NCBI GenBank assembly: GCA_964242425.1
Contig: CAXTCK010000038.1
Location: 1 to 22,164, forward strand
Source of the DNA: Lichenicola sp964242425
Lineage (GTDB): Bacteria; Pseudomonadota; Alphaproteobacteria; Acetobacterales; Acetobacteraceae
Direction: 5' to 3'
DNA: 22,164 nucleotides
The notes below the pieces were generated by a model. It was given only the letters and a program-made list of their open reading frames with translations. It was not told where the DNA came from and did not search any database. The position numbers and the translations under genes are program-made. This document shows positions 1 through 7,519 of this stretch, in pieces (position 1 is the first letter of the stretch; every line of letters begins with the position of its first letter).

Positions 1-26
1 CGCTGATGGCGCGACGGTCCTGAGGG

Positions 27-82
27 CGTGTTCGTGAGGTCGTGTTCGTGAAGTCGTGTTCGTGAAGTCGTGTTCGTGAAGT
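27..82. repeat. Tandem repeat, four copies of a 14-bp unit
   Basis: Four head-to-tail copies of cgtgttcgtgaagt start at 27, 41, 55 and 69. The first copy differs by one base (g for a at its 12th position) and the other three are identical. The unit is not a multiple of three, so a coding origin would shift frame at each copy. The array ends about 11 bp before the ribosome binding site of the SDR gene at 105, so it lies in that gene's leader or promoter zone. Confidence 0.9.
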
Positions 83-104
83 CCGGGATGGCGAGGAGGC
101 GGGC

Positions 105-899
105 TTGAGCGTGATCTGGCCGATTCCCGGGGCGATCCCGCGCGCGGTGCTGATCACGGGCGGCACCCGGCGCCTGGGTCGGGCGATGGCGCTCGCCTTC
201 GCCGAGTGCGGCTTCGCGGTGGCGGTGCACGGCCGGCGCGACGACGACGACGCGCGGGACACCCTGAGCGCGATCGGCGACCGCGGCGTCAAGGGTGTGC
301 TGCTGCTGGCCGAGCTGTCCCGCGAGGAGGAGGTGGCGCGGCTGGTGGCGGACGCGGAGGCGGCGGTCGGGCCGCTCGGCGTGCTGGTGAACAACGCCAG
401 CACCTTCGAGCGCGACGAATGGCACGACGCCGATCGCGGCTCCTGGGACAGGCACCTGGAGCCCAACCTGCGCGCGCCGTTCCGGCTGATGCAGGACTTC
501 GCCGCCCGCCTGCCCGAGGATGCGGAGGGCATGGTGCTGAACATGCTGGACCAGCGCGTGTGGTCGCCGACGCCGCATTTCGTGTCCTACAGCCTGTCCA
601 AGGCGGGGCTGTGGGCGCTGACCCGGTCCATGGCGCTGGCGCTGGCGCCGAAGCGGATCCGGGTCAACGCCATCGGGCCCGGCCCGGCGCTGCCCAGCCC
701 GAGGCAAAGCCCGGAGCAGTTCCGCAGGCAGTGCGAGGGCGTGCCGCTCGGGCGCGGCACCAGCCCGGGCGAGGTGGCGCGCGCGGCGTTGTCGCTGCTG
801 TGCCTGCCGTCCGTGACCGGGCAGATGCTGGCGCTCGACGGCGGGCAGCACATGCAGTGGCATCCGGCCCCGCCCGGTGCTGGCGGGATGGAGGAGTAG
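105..899 (+). CDS. SDR family oxidoreductase, pteridine-reductase-like
   Basis: A 264-residue short-chain dehydrogenase, the usual length for classical SDRs. The nucleotide-binding loop reads TGGTRRLGRAMA near residue 18; the RRLG variant instead of GxGxG is typical of pteridine reductases (PTR1/FolM-like). NNAS follows at about 96-99, and the catalytic YxxxK pair appears as YSLSK around 163-167. The C-terminal stretch has the usual LALDGGQH end. The start is a TTG at 105, chosen because AGGAGG lies at 94-99 with ideal spacing. folB begins 6 nt after the stop, so the two are very likely cotranscribed, which supports a pterin substrate such as a dihydropterin. The cytosolic NAD(P)H-dependent role follows from the family; the exact substrate is inferred from context. 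Confidence 0.85.
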   Translation: MSVIWPIPGAIPRAVLITGGTRRLGRAMALAFAECGFAVAVHGRRDDDDARDTLSAIGDRGVKGVLLLAELSREEEVARLVADAEAAVGPLGVLVNNASTFERDEWHDADRGSWDRHLEPNLRAPFRLMQDFAARLPEDAEGMVLNMLDQRVWSPTPHFVSYSLSKAGLWALTRSMALALAPKRIRVNAIGPGPALPSPRQSPEQFRRQCEGVPLGRGTSPGEVARAALSLLCLPSVTGQMLALDGGQHMQWHPAPPGAGGMEE

Positions 900-905
900 G
901 CGCCG

Positions 906-1313
906 ATGAGCGTGTTCCCGTCCTGGCCGCAGCGTCCGCCGCTCCGTCGCGTGTTCCTGCGCGACCTGGTGACGCTGGCGCAGATCGGCGTCTACCCGCA
1001 CGAGGAAGGCACGCAGCAGCGCGTCAGGGTGAACATCGAGTTCGGGGTGGCGGACGAGGCGGCGGGAGGAAGCGGCGTCGGCCGCGACGACCTCAGCCGC
1101 ACCGTGTCCTACGAGCGCGTGGTGCAGCTGGTGCGGCGGGTCATCGGCGAGGGCCATGTGCGCCTGGTGGAAACCCTGGCCGAGCGGATCGCGGCCGGCG
1201 TGCTGGCCGAGGCGCGTGTGCGTGTGGTGCGCGTCCGGGTCGAGAAGCTGGACGTGTTCGCGGAGCTGGACTCCGTCGGCGTCGAGATCGAGCGCTGGCA
1301 GACGCCGTCATGA
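906..1313 (+). CDS. folB: Dihydroneopterin aldolase FolB
   Basis: A 135-residue FolB-type enzyme, which cleaves 7,8-dihydroneopterin to 6-hydroxymethyl-dihydropterin and glycolaldehyde in folate synthesis. Family signatures in order: IGVYPHEEGTQQRV at about 27-40, LSRTVSYERV near 63-72, GHVRLVETLAERIA near 83-96, and VRVEKLDVF near 111-118, whose lysine is the expected catalytic base. The protein ends with SVGVEIERW. An extra glycine-rich loop (about 50-60) is inserted before the LSRTVSYE strand. It follows the SDR gene by 6 nt, with GGAG upstream of the ATG, and probably shares its transcript. The protein should form the ring-shaped oligomer of the family. Confidence 0.93.
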   Translation: MSVFPSWPQRPPLRRVFLRDLVTLAQIGVYPHEEGTQQRVRVNIEFGVADEAAGGSGVGRDDLSRTVSYERVVQLVRRVIGEGHVRLVETLAERIAAGVLAEARVRVVRVRVEKLDVFAELDSVGVEIERWQTPS

Positions 1314-1394
1314 CCAGCAGGTATTGCGCGGCCGGGCGAACTAATCGGGCCGGGCGCCGTAGAGCCGGCTGTATACGTTCGAAGGACCATCGCC

Positions 1395-2309
1395 ATGTTC
1401 ATGAGAATCGACCGGCTTCAGGCCGAGCTGCCTGAGCCCAAGGCTCCCAACCCGAACGCGGCAGCGGCGTTGCAGGAACTGCTCGGCGGCAAGTATGGCG
1501 AGATGTCGACGCTCGGCAACTACATGTTCCAGAGCTTCAACTTCCGCAACAAGAGCAAGCTCAGGCCGTTCTACAGCCTGGTGTCGGCGATCTTCGCCGA
1601 GGAACTCGGCCACATCGAGCTGGTCAGCACGGGCGTGTCCATGCTCGGGTGTGGTCCCGGTAACCCGAAGGAAATGGTTGACGTTTCCAAGGCGCCGTTC
1701 GCCGACATGCAGGACGTTCGCCTCGCCGGCAGCTTCCTCAGCAACGGTGGCGGCTCGATGCCGATGAACAGCAACGCCGCGTCCTGGAACATGGACATGG
1801 TGACCACCACCGGCAACCTGATCATCGACCTGCTGCACAACTTCCACCTCGAGTGCGGTGCGCGCATCCACAAGCTGCGCGTCTACGAGACCATGACGGA
1901 GCCCACGGGACGCGAAGTGTGCGCATATCTGCTTGTGCGTGGTTCGGTGCACGCGCATGCCTACGCACTGGCGCTGAAGAAGCTCACCGGCGTGTCGATC
2001 GAGAAGATGCTGCCGACGCCGAACATCGACCTCAGCCGCATTCCCGAGTGCCAGAAGTACCTGGACGAGGGCAGCCATCGCCGCCTGTATACCTTCAGCG
2101 AGAAGGACTACGAGGAGGCGGCAGGCGTATGGTCGAACGACGAGGTGGCGCTGCCGGGCGATCCGCCGGGACAGCTGGAGGTGGTGGACGGGATGCCGGA
2201 AGGCGGCAAGATCCCCGAACTCGACGGCAACTACGGTGCCTTCACGCCGAACTACGCGCCGCAGGAGATCTTCGAGATCGCCAGCAAGCTCTACAAGAAG
2301 AGCCGCTGA
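1395..2309 (+). CDS. Manganese catalase family protein
   Basis: A 304-residue non-haem catalase, disproportionating hydrogen peroxide at a dimanganese centre. The opening MFMRIDRLQAELP and the block GKYGEMSTLGNYMFQSFNF are characteristic. The five expected metal ligands are all present: E36, E70 and H73 (in AEELGHIEL), E153 (in FHLECGAR) and H186 (in VRGSVHAH); the spacings match the known Lactobacillus enzyme pattern. The ATG at 1395 is preferred over the one at 1401 because the family begins MFxRIDRL; AAGGA lies upstream. It has its own 81-nt upstream gap after folB, so it is probably a separate transcription unit, and it ends at a strong hairpin. No signal peptide is seen, so it should be cytosolic. 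Confidence 0.95.
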   Translation: MFMRIDRLQAELPEPKAPNPNAAAALQELLGGKYGEMSTLGNYMFQSFNFRNKSKLRPFYSLVSAIFAEELGHIELVSTGVSMLGCGPGNPKEMVDVSKAPFADMQDVRLAGSFLSNGGGSMPMNSNAASWNMDMVTTTGNLIIDLLHNFHLECGARIHKLRVYETMTEPTGREVCAYLLVRGSVHAHAYALALKKLTGVSIEKMLPTPNIDLSRIPECQKYLDEGSHRRLYTFSEKDYEEAAGVWSNDEVALPGDPPGQLEVVDGMPEGGKIPELDGNYGAFTPNYAPQEIFEIASKLYKKSR

Positions 2310-2316
2310 TGGTGGC

Positions 2317-2348
2317 TGGTTCAGCGTGGCTTCGGCCGCGCTGAACCA
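2317..2348. terminator. UUCG-capped hairpin between convergent genes
   Basis: Left arm 2317-2330 and right arm 2335-2348 form a 14-bp stem with a single T-G pair and a TTCG tetraloop at 2331-2334. It sits in the 42-nt gap between the convergent catalase and GguC-like genes, so it probably terminates or protects both transcripts. There is no T-run on either side, so intrinsic termination is not certain. Confidence 0.65.
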
Positions 2349-2351
2349 AGG

Positions 2352-3350
2352 TTACAGCACACGGACGGTGGTCGGGGTGGGTGACAGGGCCCGCTTCGCC
2401 ACCGTGTTGCGCAGCGGCAGCCGGAATGGCGCTGCCTCGATGACAAACACGTCGCCTTCCCGCGTCTGGATCCCGTCCGACACCGACAGGGTCGCCGTGC
2501 CGAAGAAGTGCACGTGTACGTCGCCGGGGCGGCGGAACAGCTCGTACTTGAAGTGGTGGTGCTCCAGGTTGGCGATGGCGTGCGACATGTTCGCCTCGCC
2601 GGACAGGAACGGCTTTTCCCACAGCACCTTGCCGTCGCGCTCGATCGACGAGCGGCCTTGCACCGTCGCCGGCAGCGCGCCTGTTAGCAGCTCTCCGCCC
2701 AGCGACGCGGCGCGCAGCTTGGAATGCGCCAGCCACAGGTAGTTGCCGCGCTCGGTGATGTGGTCGGAGAACTCGTTGCCGAGCGCAAAGCCGAGCCGCC
2801 AGGGCATACCGTCCGGCCCGTTCACGTAGATCCCGGCGATCTCCGGCTCCTCGCCGGCGTCAAGCGCGAAGCCCGGGCTGGTCAGCGCCGCACCCGGGGC
2901 CACCAGGCTCGATCCGTCGCCCTTGTAGAACCACTCGGGTTGCACCCCGATTGCGCCGTCGGCCGGCTTGCCGCCGTCGACCCCCAGCAGGAACATGCGC
3001 ATCGAGTCCGTCGCGTGCCCGGCGGCGGCGGCCTTGTGCATCCCGTCTCGGCCCTCGGCGGAGCCGAGATGGGTCAGCCCGGTGCCGGTGAGCAGGCAGT
3101 GCGCCGGATCGGGATGGTCGATCGGCGGCAGCACCCGGTTCTCGGCCAGCGCCGCCCGGAGGTCTACCGTCTCGCCGGGCTCGTGCCTTCCCACCACCTG
3201 GGCGAGCGGCTCGCCGGTGGCGATCGCTTCCAGTGCCAGTTCATAGGTGGAAACGGCGCCGTCGAGGCGTCGGGACGTCCCGGCCTCGTCGGTGGCGGCC
3301 ACCATCCGCCGCCCATCTTCGTCGATCAGTTGGGTCAGGCTGAGGAACAT
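2352..3350 (-). CDS. GguC/AraD1-type FAH-superfamily protein (sugar-acid catabolism)
   Basis: A 332-residue protein of the fumarylacetoacetate-hydrolase fold, resembling the GguC/AraD1 group linked to sugar-acid loci. Recognisable elements are the LTGTGLTHLGSAEGRD segment (about 87-102), FYKGDGSSLVAPG (about 141-153), the acidic metal-binding patch GEEPEIAGIYV (about 166-175), GFALGNEFSDH and NYLWLAHSKLR (about 187-213). Archaeal 2-keto-3-deoxy-arabinonate dehydratases share this superfamily. The gene lies 34 nt downstream of the semialdehyde dehydrogenase on the same strand. The simplest inference is dehydration of 2-keto-3-deoxy-L-arabinonate to 2-oxoglutarate semialdehyde, the substrate of that dehydrogenase. 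The family call is firm; the reaction is inferred. Confidence 0.82.
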   Translation of the reverse strand: MFLSLTQLIDEDGRRMVAATDEAGTSRRLDGAVSTYELALEAIATGEPLAQVVGRHEPGETVDLRAALAENRVLPPIDHPDPAHCLLTGTGLTHLGSAEGRDGMHKAAAAGHATDSMRMFLLGVDGGKPADGAIGVQPEWFYKGDGSSLVAPGAALTSPGFALDAGEEPEIAGIYVNGPDGMPWRLGFALGNEFSDHITERGNYLWLAHSKLRAASLGGELLTGALPATVQGRSSIERDGKVLWEKPFLSGEANMSHAIANLEHHHFKYELFRRPGDVHVHFFGTATLSVSDGIQTREGDVFVIEAAPFRLPLRNTVAKRALSPTPTTVRVL

Positions 3351-3384
3351 GCGCGGTGTCCGGCTGCGTGTTGGTGGATCGGGT

Positions 3385-4950
3385 TCAGGCAGGCGTCAGG
3401 CGGCCATCGATGCGTCGGTCGAGATGCAACGGGTTGTCGTCGCCAAGCTCGGGCGGCAGCAGCGCCGCCGGCAGGTTCTGGTAGCAGACCGGCCGCAGGA
3501 ACCGGTCGATCGCCAGCGTGCCGACGGAGGTGAAGCGGGCGTCGGTGGTGGCCGGAAAGGGGCCGCCATGCACCATGGCGTGGCTGACCTCCACCCCGGT
3601 CGGCCAGCCGTTGGCCAGGATGCGGCCGCAGCGCCGTTCCAGCACCGGCAGCAGCTGGGCCGCAAAGGCGGTGTCCGCGTCCGTCAGGTGCAGGGTGACG
3701 GTGAGCTGGCCTTCGAGCCGCCGGGCGAGCTCCAGCACCGCCGCCTCGTCGTCGCAGGCGACCACGAGCCCGCTGGACCCGAACACCTCGTCCGCCAGCG
3801 ACGGCTCGGCGCGATACCGGGCGGCGTCGGTGAGGAACAAGGCGGCGCGGCACTGGTTCTCGCCGTCGCCGAGCTTCCCGCTGGCGACCAGGTCGACCCC
3901 GGACACGGCTTCGCGCTCGGACACGGCATCGCGATACGCGTCGTGTATGCCAGGCGTGAGCATGGTGGCGGAGGGCGCGTTGCCCAGCGTGGCGGCGGCG
4001 CGCGACACGAAGCGGTCGAGCGAGGCGCCCTTCACCGCGATCACCAGGCCCGGGTTGGTGCAGAACTGGCCGGCCCCCAGGGTCAGCGAGCCGACAAACG
4101 CGTCCGCCAGGGTTTCCGCGCCGTTCGCCAGGGCGTCGGGGCACAGGAACACCGGGTTGATGCTGCTCATCTCGGCGAACACCGGGATCGGCACCGGCCG
4201 TTCCGACGCCAGCCTGAGCAGGGCGAGCCCGCCTCGCCTGGAACCGGTGAAGCCCACCGCGGCGACGCGCGGGTCCTGCACCAGCGCCTGGCCGAGGGCG
4301 AGGTCGGGCCCGGAGATCAGCGAGAACACGCCGTCGGGCAGCCCCGCCTCGCGCACCGCCGCCTCGATCGCCGCACCGGCGAGCGCGCTGGTGCCGGGGT
4401 GCGCCGGGTGGCCGCGCACCAGCACCGGGCAGCCGGCCGCCAGCGCCGCCGCGGTATCGCCGCCGGCGACGGAAAACGCCAGCGGGAAGTTGCTGGCGCC
4501 GAACACCGCCACCGGACCGACCGGGATGCGGCGCAGGCGCAGGTCGGGACGCGGCAGCGGCTTGCGGTCGGGCAAGGCGGGGTCGAGCCTGACGCCCAGC
4601 CAGTCGCCGGAGCGCACCACGGCGGCGAACAGGCGCAGCTGGCCGATCGTGCGGCCCAGCTCGCCGGTGATGCGCGCTTCCGGCAGCCCGGACTCCGTCG
4701 ACGCGGTGGCGATCAGCTCGGAGCGCCGCGCGTCCAGCCCGGTGGCGATCGCTTCCAGGAAGCGGGCGCGGGCGTCGGGAGCCGTCGCGCGGTAGGCGTC
4801 GAACGCCTGGTCGGCACGCACCGCCGCCGCCGCGACCGCGGCCACGTCGTCCACCGGCAGCGCCGGCCCGACCGGCTGCCCGGTACGCGGGTCCAGGCCG
4901 CGGAACCCGGTGGCAGCACTGGCGTGCGCGCCTGGATGATGTGCGCTCAT
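3385..4950 (-). CDS. Aldehyde dehydrogenase (NADP+), 2-oxoglutarate-semialdehyde type
   Basis: A 521-residue ALDH-superfamily enzyme. The block VFGASNFPLAFSVAGGDTAA (about 149-168, with N154) is typical of the 2-oxoglutarate-semialdehyde dehydrogenases of pentose, uronate and galactarate pathways. The general base E260 lies in FAEMSSINPVF and the nucleophile C297 in GAGQFCTNPG. The open frame extends well upstream to 5487, but that part has no family similarity. The ATG at 4950 gives MSAHHPGAH, has GAGGA upstream, and fits the family length. It is first in a minus-strand operon with the GguC-like gene and is divergent from a GntR regulator, with a palindrome between them. Expected role: the last step to 2-oxoglutarate, in the cytosol. 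Other semialdehyde or aldehyde substrates remain possible. Confidence 0.92.
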   Translation of the reverse strand: MSAHHPGAHASAATGFRGLDPRTGQPVGPALPVDDVAAVAAAAVRADQAFDAYRATAPDARARFLEAIATGLDARRSELIATASTESGLPEARITGELGRTIGQLRLFAAVVRSGDWLGVRLDPALPDRKPLPRPDLRLRRIPVGPVAVFGASNFPLAFSVAGGDTAAALAAGCPVLVRGHPAHPGTSALAGAAIEAAVREAGLPDGVFSLISGPDLALGQALVQDPRVAAVGFTGSRRGGLALLRLASERPVPIPVFAEMSSINPVFLCPDALANGAETLADAFVGSLTLGAGQFCTNPGLVIAVKGASLDRFVSRAAATLGNAPSATMLTPGIHDAYRDAVSEREAVSGVDLVASGKLGDGENQCRAALFLTDAARYRAEPSLADEVFGSSGLVVACDDEAAVLELARRLEGQLTVTLHLTDADTAFAAQLLPVLERRCGRILANGWPTGVEVSHAMVHGGPFPATTDARFTSVGTLAIDRFLRPVCYQNLPAALLPPELGDDNPLHLDRRIDGRLTPA

Positions 4951-4996
4951 GGCGTCGGTCCTCGGGCTTGCGATCGGACAGGAAGTCGCCGTTTCG

Positions 4997-5018
4997 GCCG
5001 GCCCTTGCAAGGGCTGGC
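4997..5018. promoter_or_regulatory. 22-bp palindrome in divergent promoter region (candidate operator)
   Basis: The core GCCCTTGCAAGGGC at 5001-5014 is a perfect 14-bp palindrome. The symmetry extends to 4997-5018 with only one mismatched pair (5000/5015). It lies 47 nt upstream of the minus-strand dehydrogenase start and 63 nt before the plus-strand GntR gene. A dimeric repressor site serving both directions is a reasonable inference; the binding protein is unknown. Confidence 0.5.
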
Positions 5019-5030
5019 GCGACCGCGTCT

Positions 5031-5039
5031 TTGTGACAA
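5031..5039. promoter_or_regulatory. TTGTGACAA, GntR/FadR-type half-site pair
   Basis: TTGT-G-ACAA is a symmetric 9-mer that fits the general GT-N-AC pattern of FadR-subfamily GntR operators. It stands about 42 nt before the start of the GntR regulator gene, where an autoregulatory site would be expected. Short motifs of this kind occur by chance, so this is a candidate only. Confidence 0.3.
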
Positions 5040-5081
5040 TGATGGGGAAACGCCCGGGCCCAGGAGGGATGCCGCCAGCCG

Positions 5082-5879
5082 ATGGACCGCTCAGGACCAC
5101 GCCGTGCCGACCCCGAGCCGGAAGCGCCCAGGCCTGGTGGCAGGCGGCCCACCGCGAGCACGCGCCTGCACGACAGCATCGCCCGCAGCATCGGCATACG
5201 CATCGCCGCCGAGCAGCTGAAGCCGGGCGACCTGCTGTCCGGCGAGATCGAGGCGGCGGAGCAGCTCGCGGTGTCGCGCACCGCGTATCGCGAGGCGGTC
5301 CGCATCCTGTCGGCCAAGGGCATGGTGGAAAGCCGCACCAAGACCGGCACGCGCGTGAGCCCGCGCAGCCGCTGGCACATCCTGGACCCGGAGGTGATCG
5401 GCTGGTTCCTGGAAACCAAGCCGAGCGAGGCGTTCGTGCGCGACCTGTTCGAGGTGCGCCAGATGGTCGAGCCGCATGCGGCGGCACTCGCGGCGCAGAA
5501 CCACACCAGGCGGGATCTCGACGCCATGGGCGACGCGCTCGGCACCATGGCGCGGCTGCGCCTGGCGAGCGAGGAAGGCCGCGCCGCCGACCGGGCGTTC
5601 CACCACGCGATCCTGGTCGCCACCGGCAACGAGATGATCGCGGCCCTGTCCAGCAGCGTGGTGGCGGCGATCTGGTGGACCACCGTGTTCAAGCACCGCG
5701 CCCAGCGCCATCCGCGCGACCCGCTGCCGGAGCACCGCGCCGTGTTCGAGGCGATCAGGGAGCGAAACGCGGAGGGCGCCAGGCTGGCGATGGCAGGGCT
5801 GGTGCGCGACGCCTTCGAGGACATGCAGGCTTCCCTCAGCGGCCGCTCCGCCCGGCTGACCAAGCCACCGGCACGCTGA
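5082..5879 (+). CDS. FadR-subfamily GntR transcriptional regulator (DgoR-like)
   Basis: A 265-residue regulator. A winged-helix DNA-binding domain occupies about 27-93, with the recognition segment LAVSRTAYREAVRILSAKG. An all-helical FCD effector domain follows (about 118-250), with likely metal or ligand residues D170 and H174 in DRAFHH and H218 in PEHRAVFEAI. The position where many FCD proteins have a final histidine appears to be leucine in LAMAGLVRD, so metal binding may be altered. The first 25 residues are low-complexity and proline/arginine-rich. AGGAGG is at 5062-5067, rather far from the ATG at 5082. The gene is divergent from the dehydrogenase operon and just upstream of dgoK, so a sugar-acid-responsive repressor of both is the likely role. 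Confidence 0.9.
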   Translation: MDRSGPRRADPEPEAPRPGGRRPTASTRLHDSIARSIGIRIAAEQLKPGDLLSGEIEAAEQLAVSRTAYREAVRILSAKGMVESRTKTGTRVSPRSRWHILDPEVIGWFLETKPSEAFVRDLFEVRQMVEPHAAALAAQNHTRRDLDAMGDALGTMARLRLASEEGRAADRAFHHAILVATGNEMIAALSSSVVAAIWWTTVFKHRAQRHPRDPLPEHRAVFEAIRERNAEGARLAMAGLVRDAFEDMQASLSGRSARLTKPPAR

Positions 5880-5945
5880 CACGCTCGGGCGGCCCGCTTG
5901 CCAGACCGGGCGACGGTCGCGCATAACGCCGCGGGAGGACCGGAT

Positions 5946-6893
5946 TTGTCGGACAAGACTGCTCTTCTGGCGCTCGACTGGGGCACCAGCGCGCTTCGCG
6001 CCTGGCGGGTCGCCGCGGATGGCACCGTGCTAGAGCGCAGGCGCGAGCCCTGGGGCATCCTGAGCCTGCCGGAAGGCGGCTACCCGGCGGCGTTCGACGC
6101 CATCACGCAAGGCTGGCGCGTGGACGGCGTCCCCGCGATCGCCTGCGGCATGGTCGGCAGCCGCAAGGGCTGGCGGGAAGTCGACTACCTGTCGCTGCCG
6201 CTTGACCTGCACCGGCTGGCGGGCTCGCTCGCCACCGTGCCGTGCAGCGCCGGGGTGCTGCACCTCGTGCCGGGGCTGCTCGACGCGGCGCGGCCGGACG
6301 TGATGCGCGGCGAGGAAACCGAGGCGGTCGGCGTGCTCGACGCGCTGGGCCACCCATCCGGCGAGATCCTGCTGGTGATGCCGGGCACCCACTGCAAATG
6401 GGTGCGCGTTTCGGACGGGGTGATCGCGTCGTTCAGCACCTTCATGACCGGCGAGCTGTTCGCGCTGCTGTGCCGTCATTCCATCCTGGGGCAGGGGCTT
6501 CCGTCGGCCGCCGAAGCGACGGAGCCCGTCACGGCACGGGACGACGCGTTCCGGGACGGCGTCCGTGCCGCCGCGTCCGACGGGCTGGCCGGCCGGCTGT
6601 TCTCCACCCGGGCGCTGATGCTGACCGGCGGCCTGTCCCCGGCGCTGGTGCCCGACTACCTGTCCGGGCTGCTGATCGGCGAGGAGCTGCTTCGCGCCGG
6701 GGAGACCGGGCCACCCCCGGACCGCGTGGTGCTGGTCGGCGACGCGGCGTTGACCCGGCGCTACGCCCTGGCGTTCGAGTTCCTCGGCCGGCTGGTGCCG
6801 GTGGAGGTGGAGGCGGCGTCGGTTCGCGGCCTCCACCGCATCGCCGTGGCCGCCGGCCTGCTGCCAACGCCCGCAGGAGATGCCGCATGCTGA
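5946..6893 (+). CDS. dgoK: 2-dehydro-3-deoxygalactonokinase DgoK
   Basis: A 315-residue sugar-acid kinase that phosphorylates 2-keto-3-deoxy-D-galactonate with ATP. Family motifs in order: LALDWGTSALRAW (residues about 8-20), ACGMVGSRKGW, VPGLLDAARPDVMRGEETE and VMPGTHCKWVRV, then MLTGGLSPALV and the C-terminal VLVGDAALTRRYA. The open frame begins at a TTG at 5898, but the TTG at 5946 is chosen because GGGAGGA sits at 5933-5939 and the family starts right at LALDWGTS. Its stop lies inside the start of the aldolase gene (7-nt overlap), so the two are translationally coupled. It follows the GntR regulator by 66 nt. This kinase commits the pathway to the De Ley-Doudoroff branch. Confidence 0.94.
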   Translation: MSDKTALLALDWGTSALRAWRVAADGTVLERRREPWGILSLPEGGYPAAFDAITQGWRVDGVPAIACGMVGSRKGWREVDYLSLPLDLHRLAGSLATVPCSAGVLHLVPGLLDAARPDVMRGEETEAVGVLDALGHPSGEILLVMPGTHCKWVRVSDGVIASFSTFMTGELFALLCRHSILGQGLPSAAEATEPVTARDDAFRDGVRAAASDGLAGRLFSTRALMLTGGLSPALVPDYLSGLLIGEELLRAGETGPPPDRVVLVGDAALTRRYALAFEFLGRLVPVEVEAASVRGLHRIAVAAGLLPTPAGDAAC

Positions 6894-7519
6894 CCGACTA
6901 CCTGTCCCAGTCACCCTTTGTCGCGATCCTGCGCGGCCTGTCGCCGGACGAGGCGATCCCGGTCGCCGCCGCCCTGGTGGAAGCCGGGATGCGCGTGATC
7001 GAGGTGCCGCTGAACTCGCCGGACCCGTTGCAAAGCATACGCCTGCTGGCGGACCGGTTCGGCGATACCTGCCTGATCGGCGCCGGCACCGTCACCAGCG
7101 TGGCGGCGGTGCAGTCGGTGCACGAGGCGGGCGGGCGCGTGCTGGTGATGCCGCACGCGGACACGACGGTGATCCGCGCCGCCAAGGCGCTCGGCATGGT
7201 GTGCACGCCGGGCATCGCCACGCCGACCGAGGGCTACGCGGCGCTGGCGGCGGGGGCGGACGGGCTGAAGCTGTTCCCGGCTGAGCTGGTGGGGCCGGCG
7301 GTGCTGCGGGCGTTCCGCGCCGTGTTCCCGGCCGACACCCTGTTCATGCCGGTGGGCGGCATCACCCCGGACAACGTCGAGCCGTTCGTCGCCGCCGGCG
7401 CCGCCGGGTTCGGCCTGGGTTCCGGCCTCTACGTGCCGGGCCGCCCGGCCGACGAGGTCGGCAGGCGGGCGGCCGCCTATGCGGAGGCGTGGACACGCGC
7501 CAAGGGATCCGGCGCGTGA
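6887..7519 (+). CDS. dgoA: 2-dehydro-3-deoxy-6-phosphogalactonate aldolase DgoA
   Basis: A 210-residue class I aldolase of the KDPG/KDPGal family, cleaving the phosphorylated keto-deoxy acid to pyruvate and glyceraldehyde 3-phosphate. The catalytic glutamate is E39 in VIEVPLNSP, and the Schiff-base lysine is K128 in GADGLKLFPAE. The phosphate-binding end appears as PVGGITPDNV and GFGLGSGLY. VPLNSP is the KDPGal version, whereas KDPG enzymes usually read VTLRT. The ATG at 6887 overlaps the end of dgoK by 7 nt and has AGGAG upstream. The stop overlaps the GTG of the next gene as GTGA. The pairing with dgoK makes the galactonate-branch assignment strong. Confidence 0.95.
   Translation: MLTDYLSQSPFVAILRGLSPDEAIPVAAALVEAGMRVIEVPLNSPDPLQSIRLLADRFGDTCLIGAGTVTSVAAVQSVHEAGGRVLVMPHADTTVIRAAKALGMVCTPGIATPTEGYAALAAGADGLKLFPAELVGPAVLRAFRAVFPADTLFMPVGGITPDNVEPFVAAGAAGFGLGSGLYVPGRPADEVGRRAAAYAEAWTRAKGSGA

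Noticed and set aside
1..26. Possible 3' end of an upstream gene
   Set aside because: Several stops occur (for example at 4-6 and 21-23), but too little sequence is present to choose a frame.
206..1435. 409-residue frame across the SDR and folB genes
   Set aside because: It is low-complexity Arg/Ala/Gly sequence in a shifted frame over two well-supported genes, as expected of a GC-rich shadow.
3247..5220. 657-residue plus-strand frame antisense to the dehydrogenase and GguC-like genes
   Set aside because: The composition is rich in Arg, Gly and Ala with no family motif, while the minus-strand genes have full catalytic motifs.
3335..6058. 907-residue minus-strand frame
   Set aside because: It reads over real genes on both strands in the wrong frame and is repetitive Arg-rich sequence.
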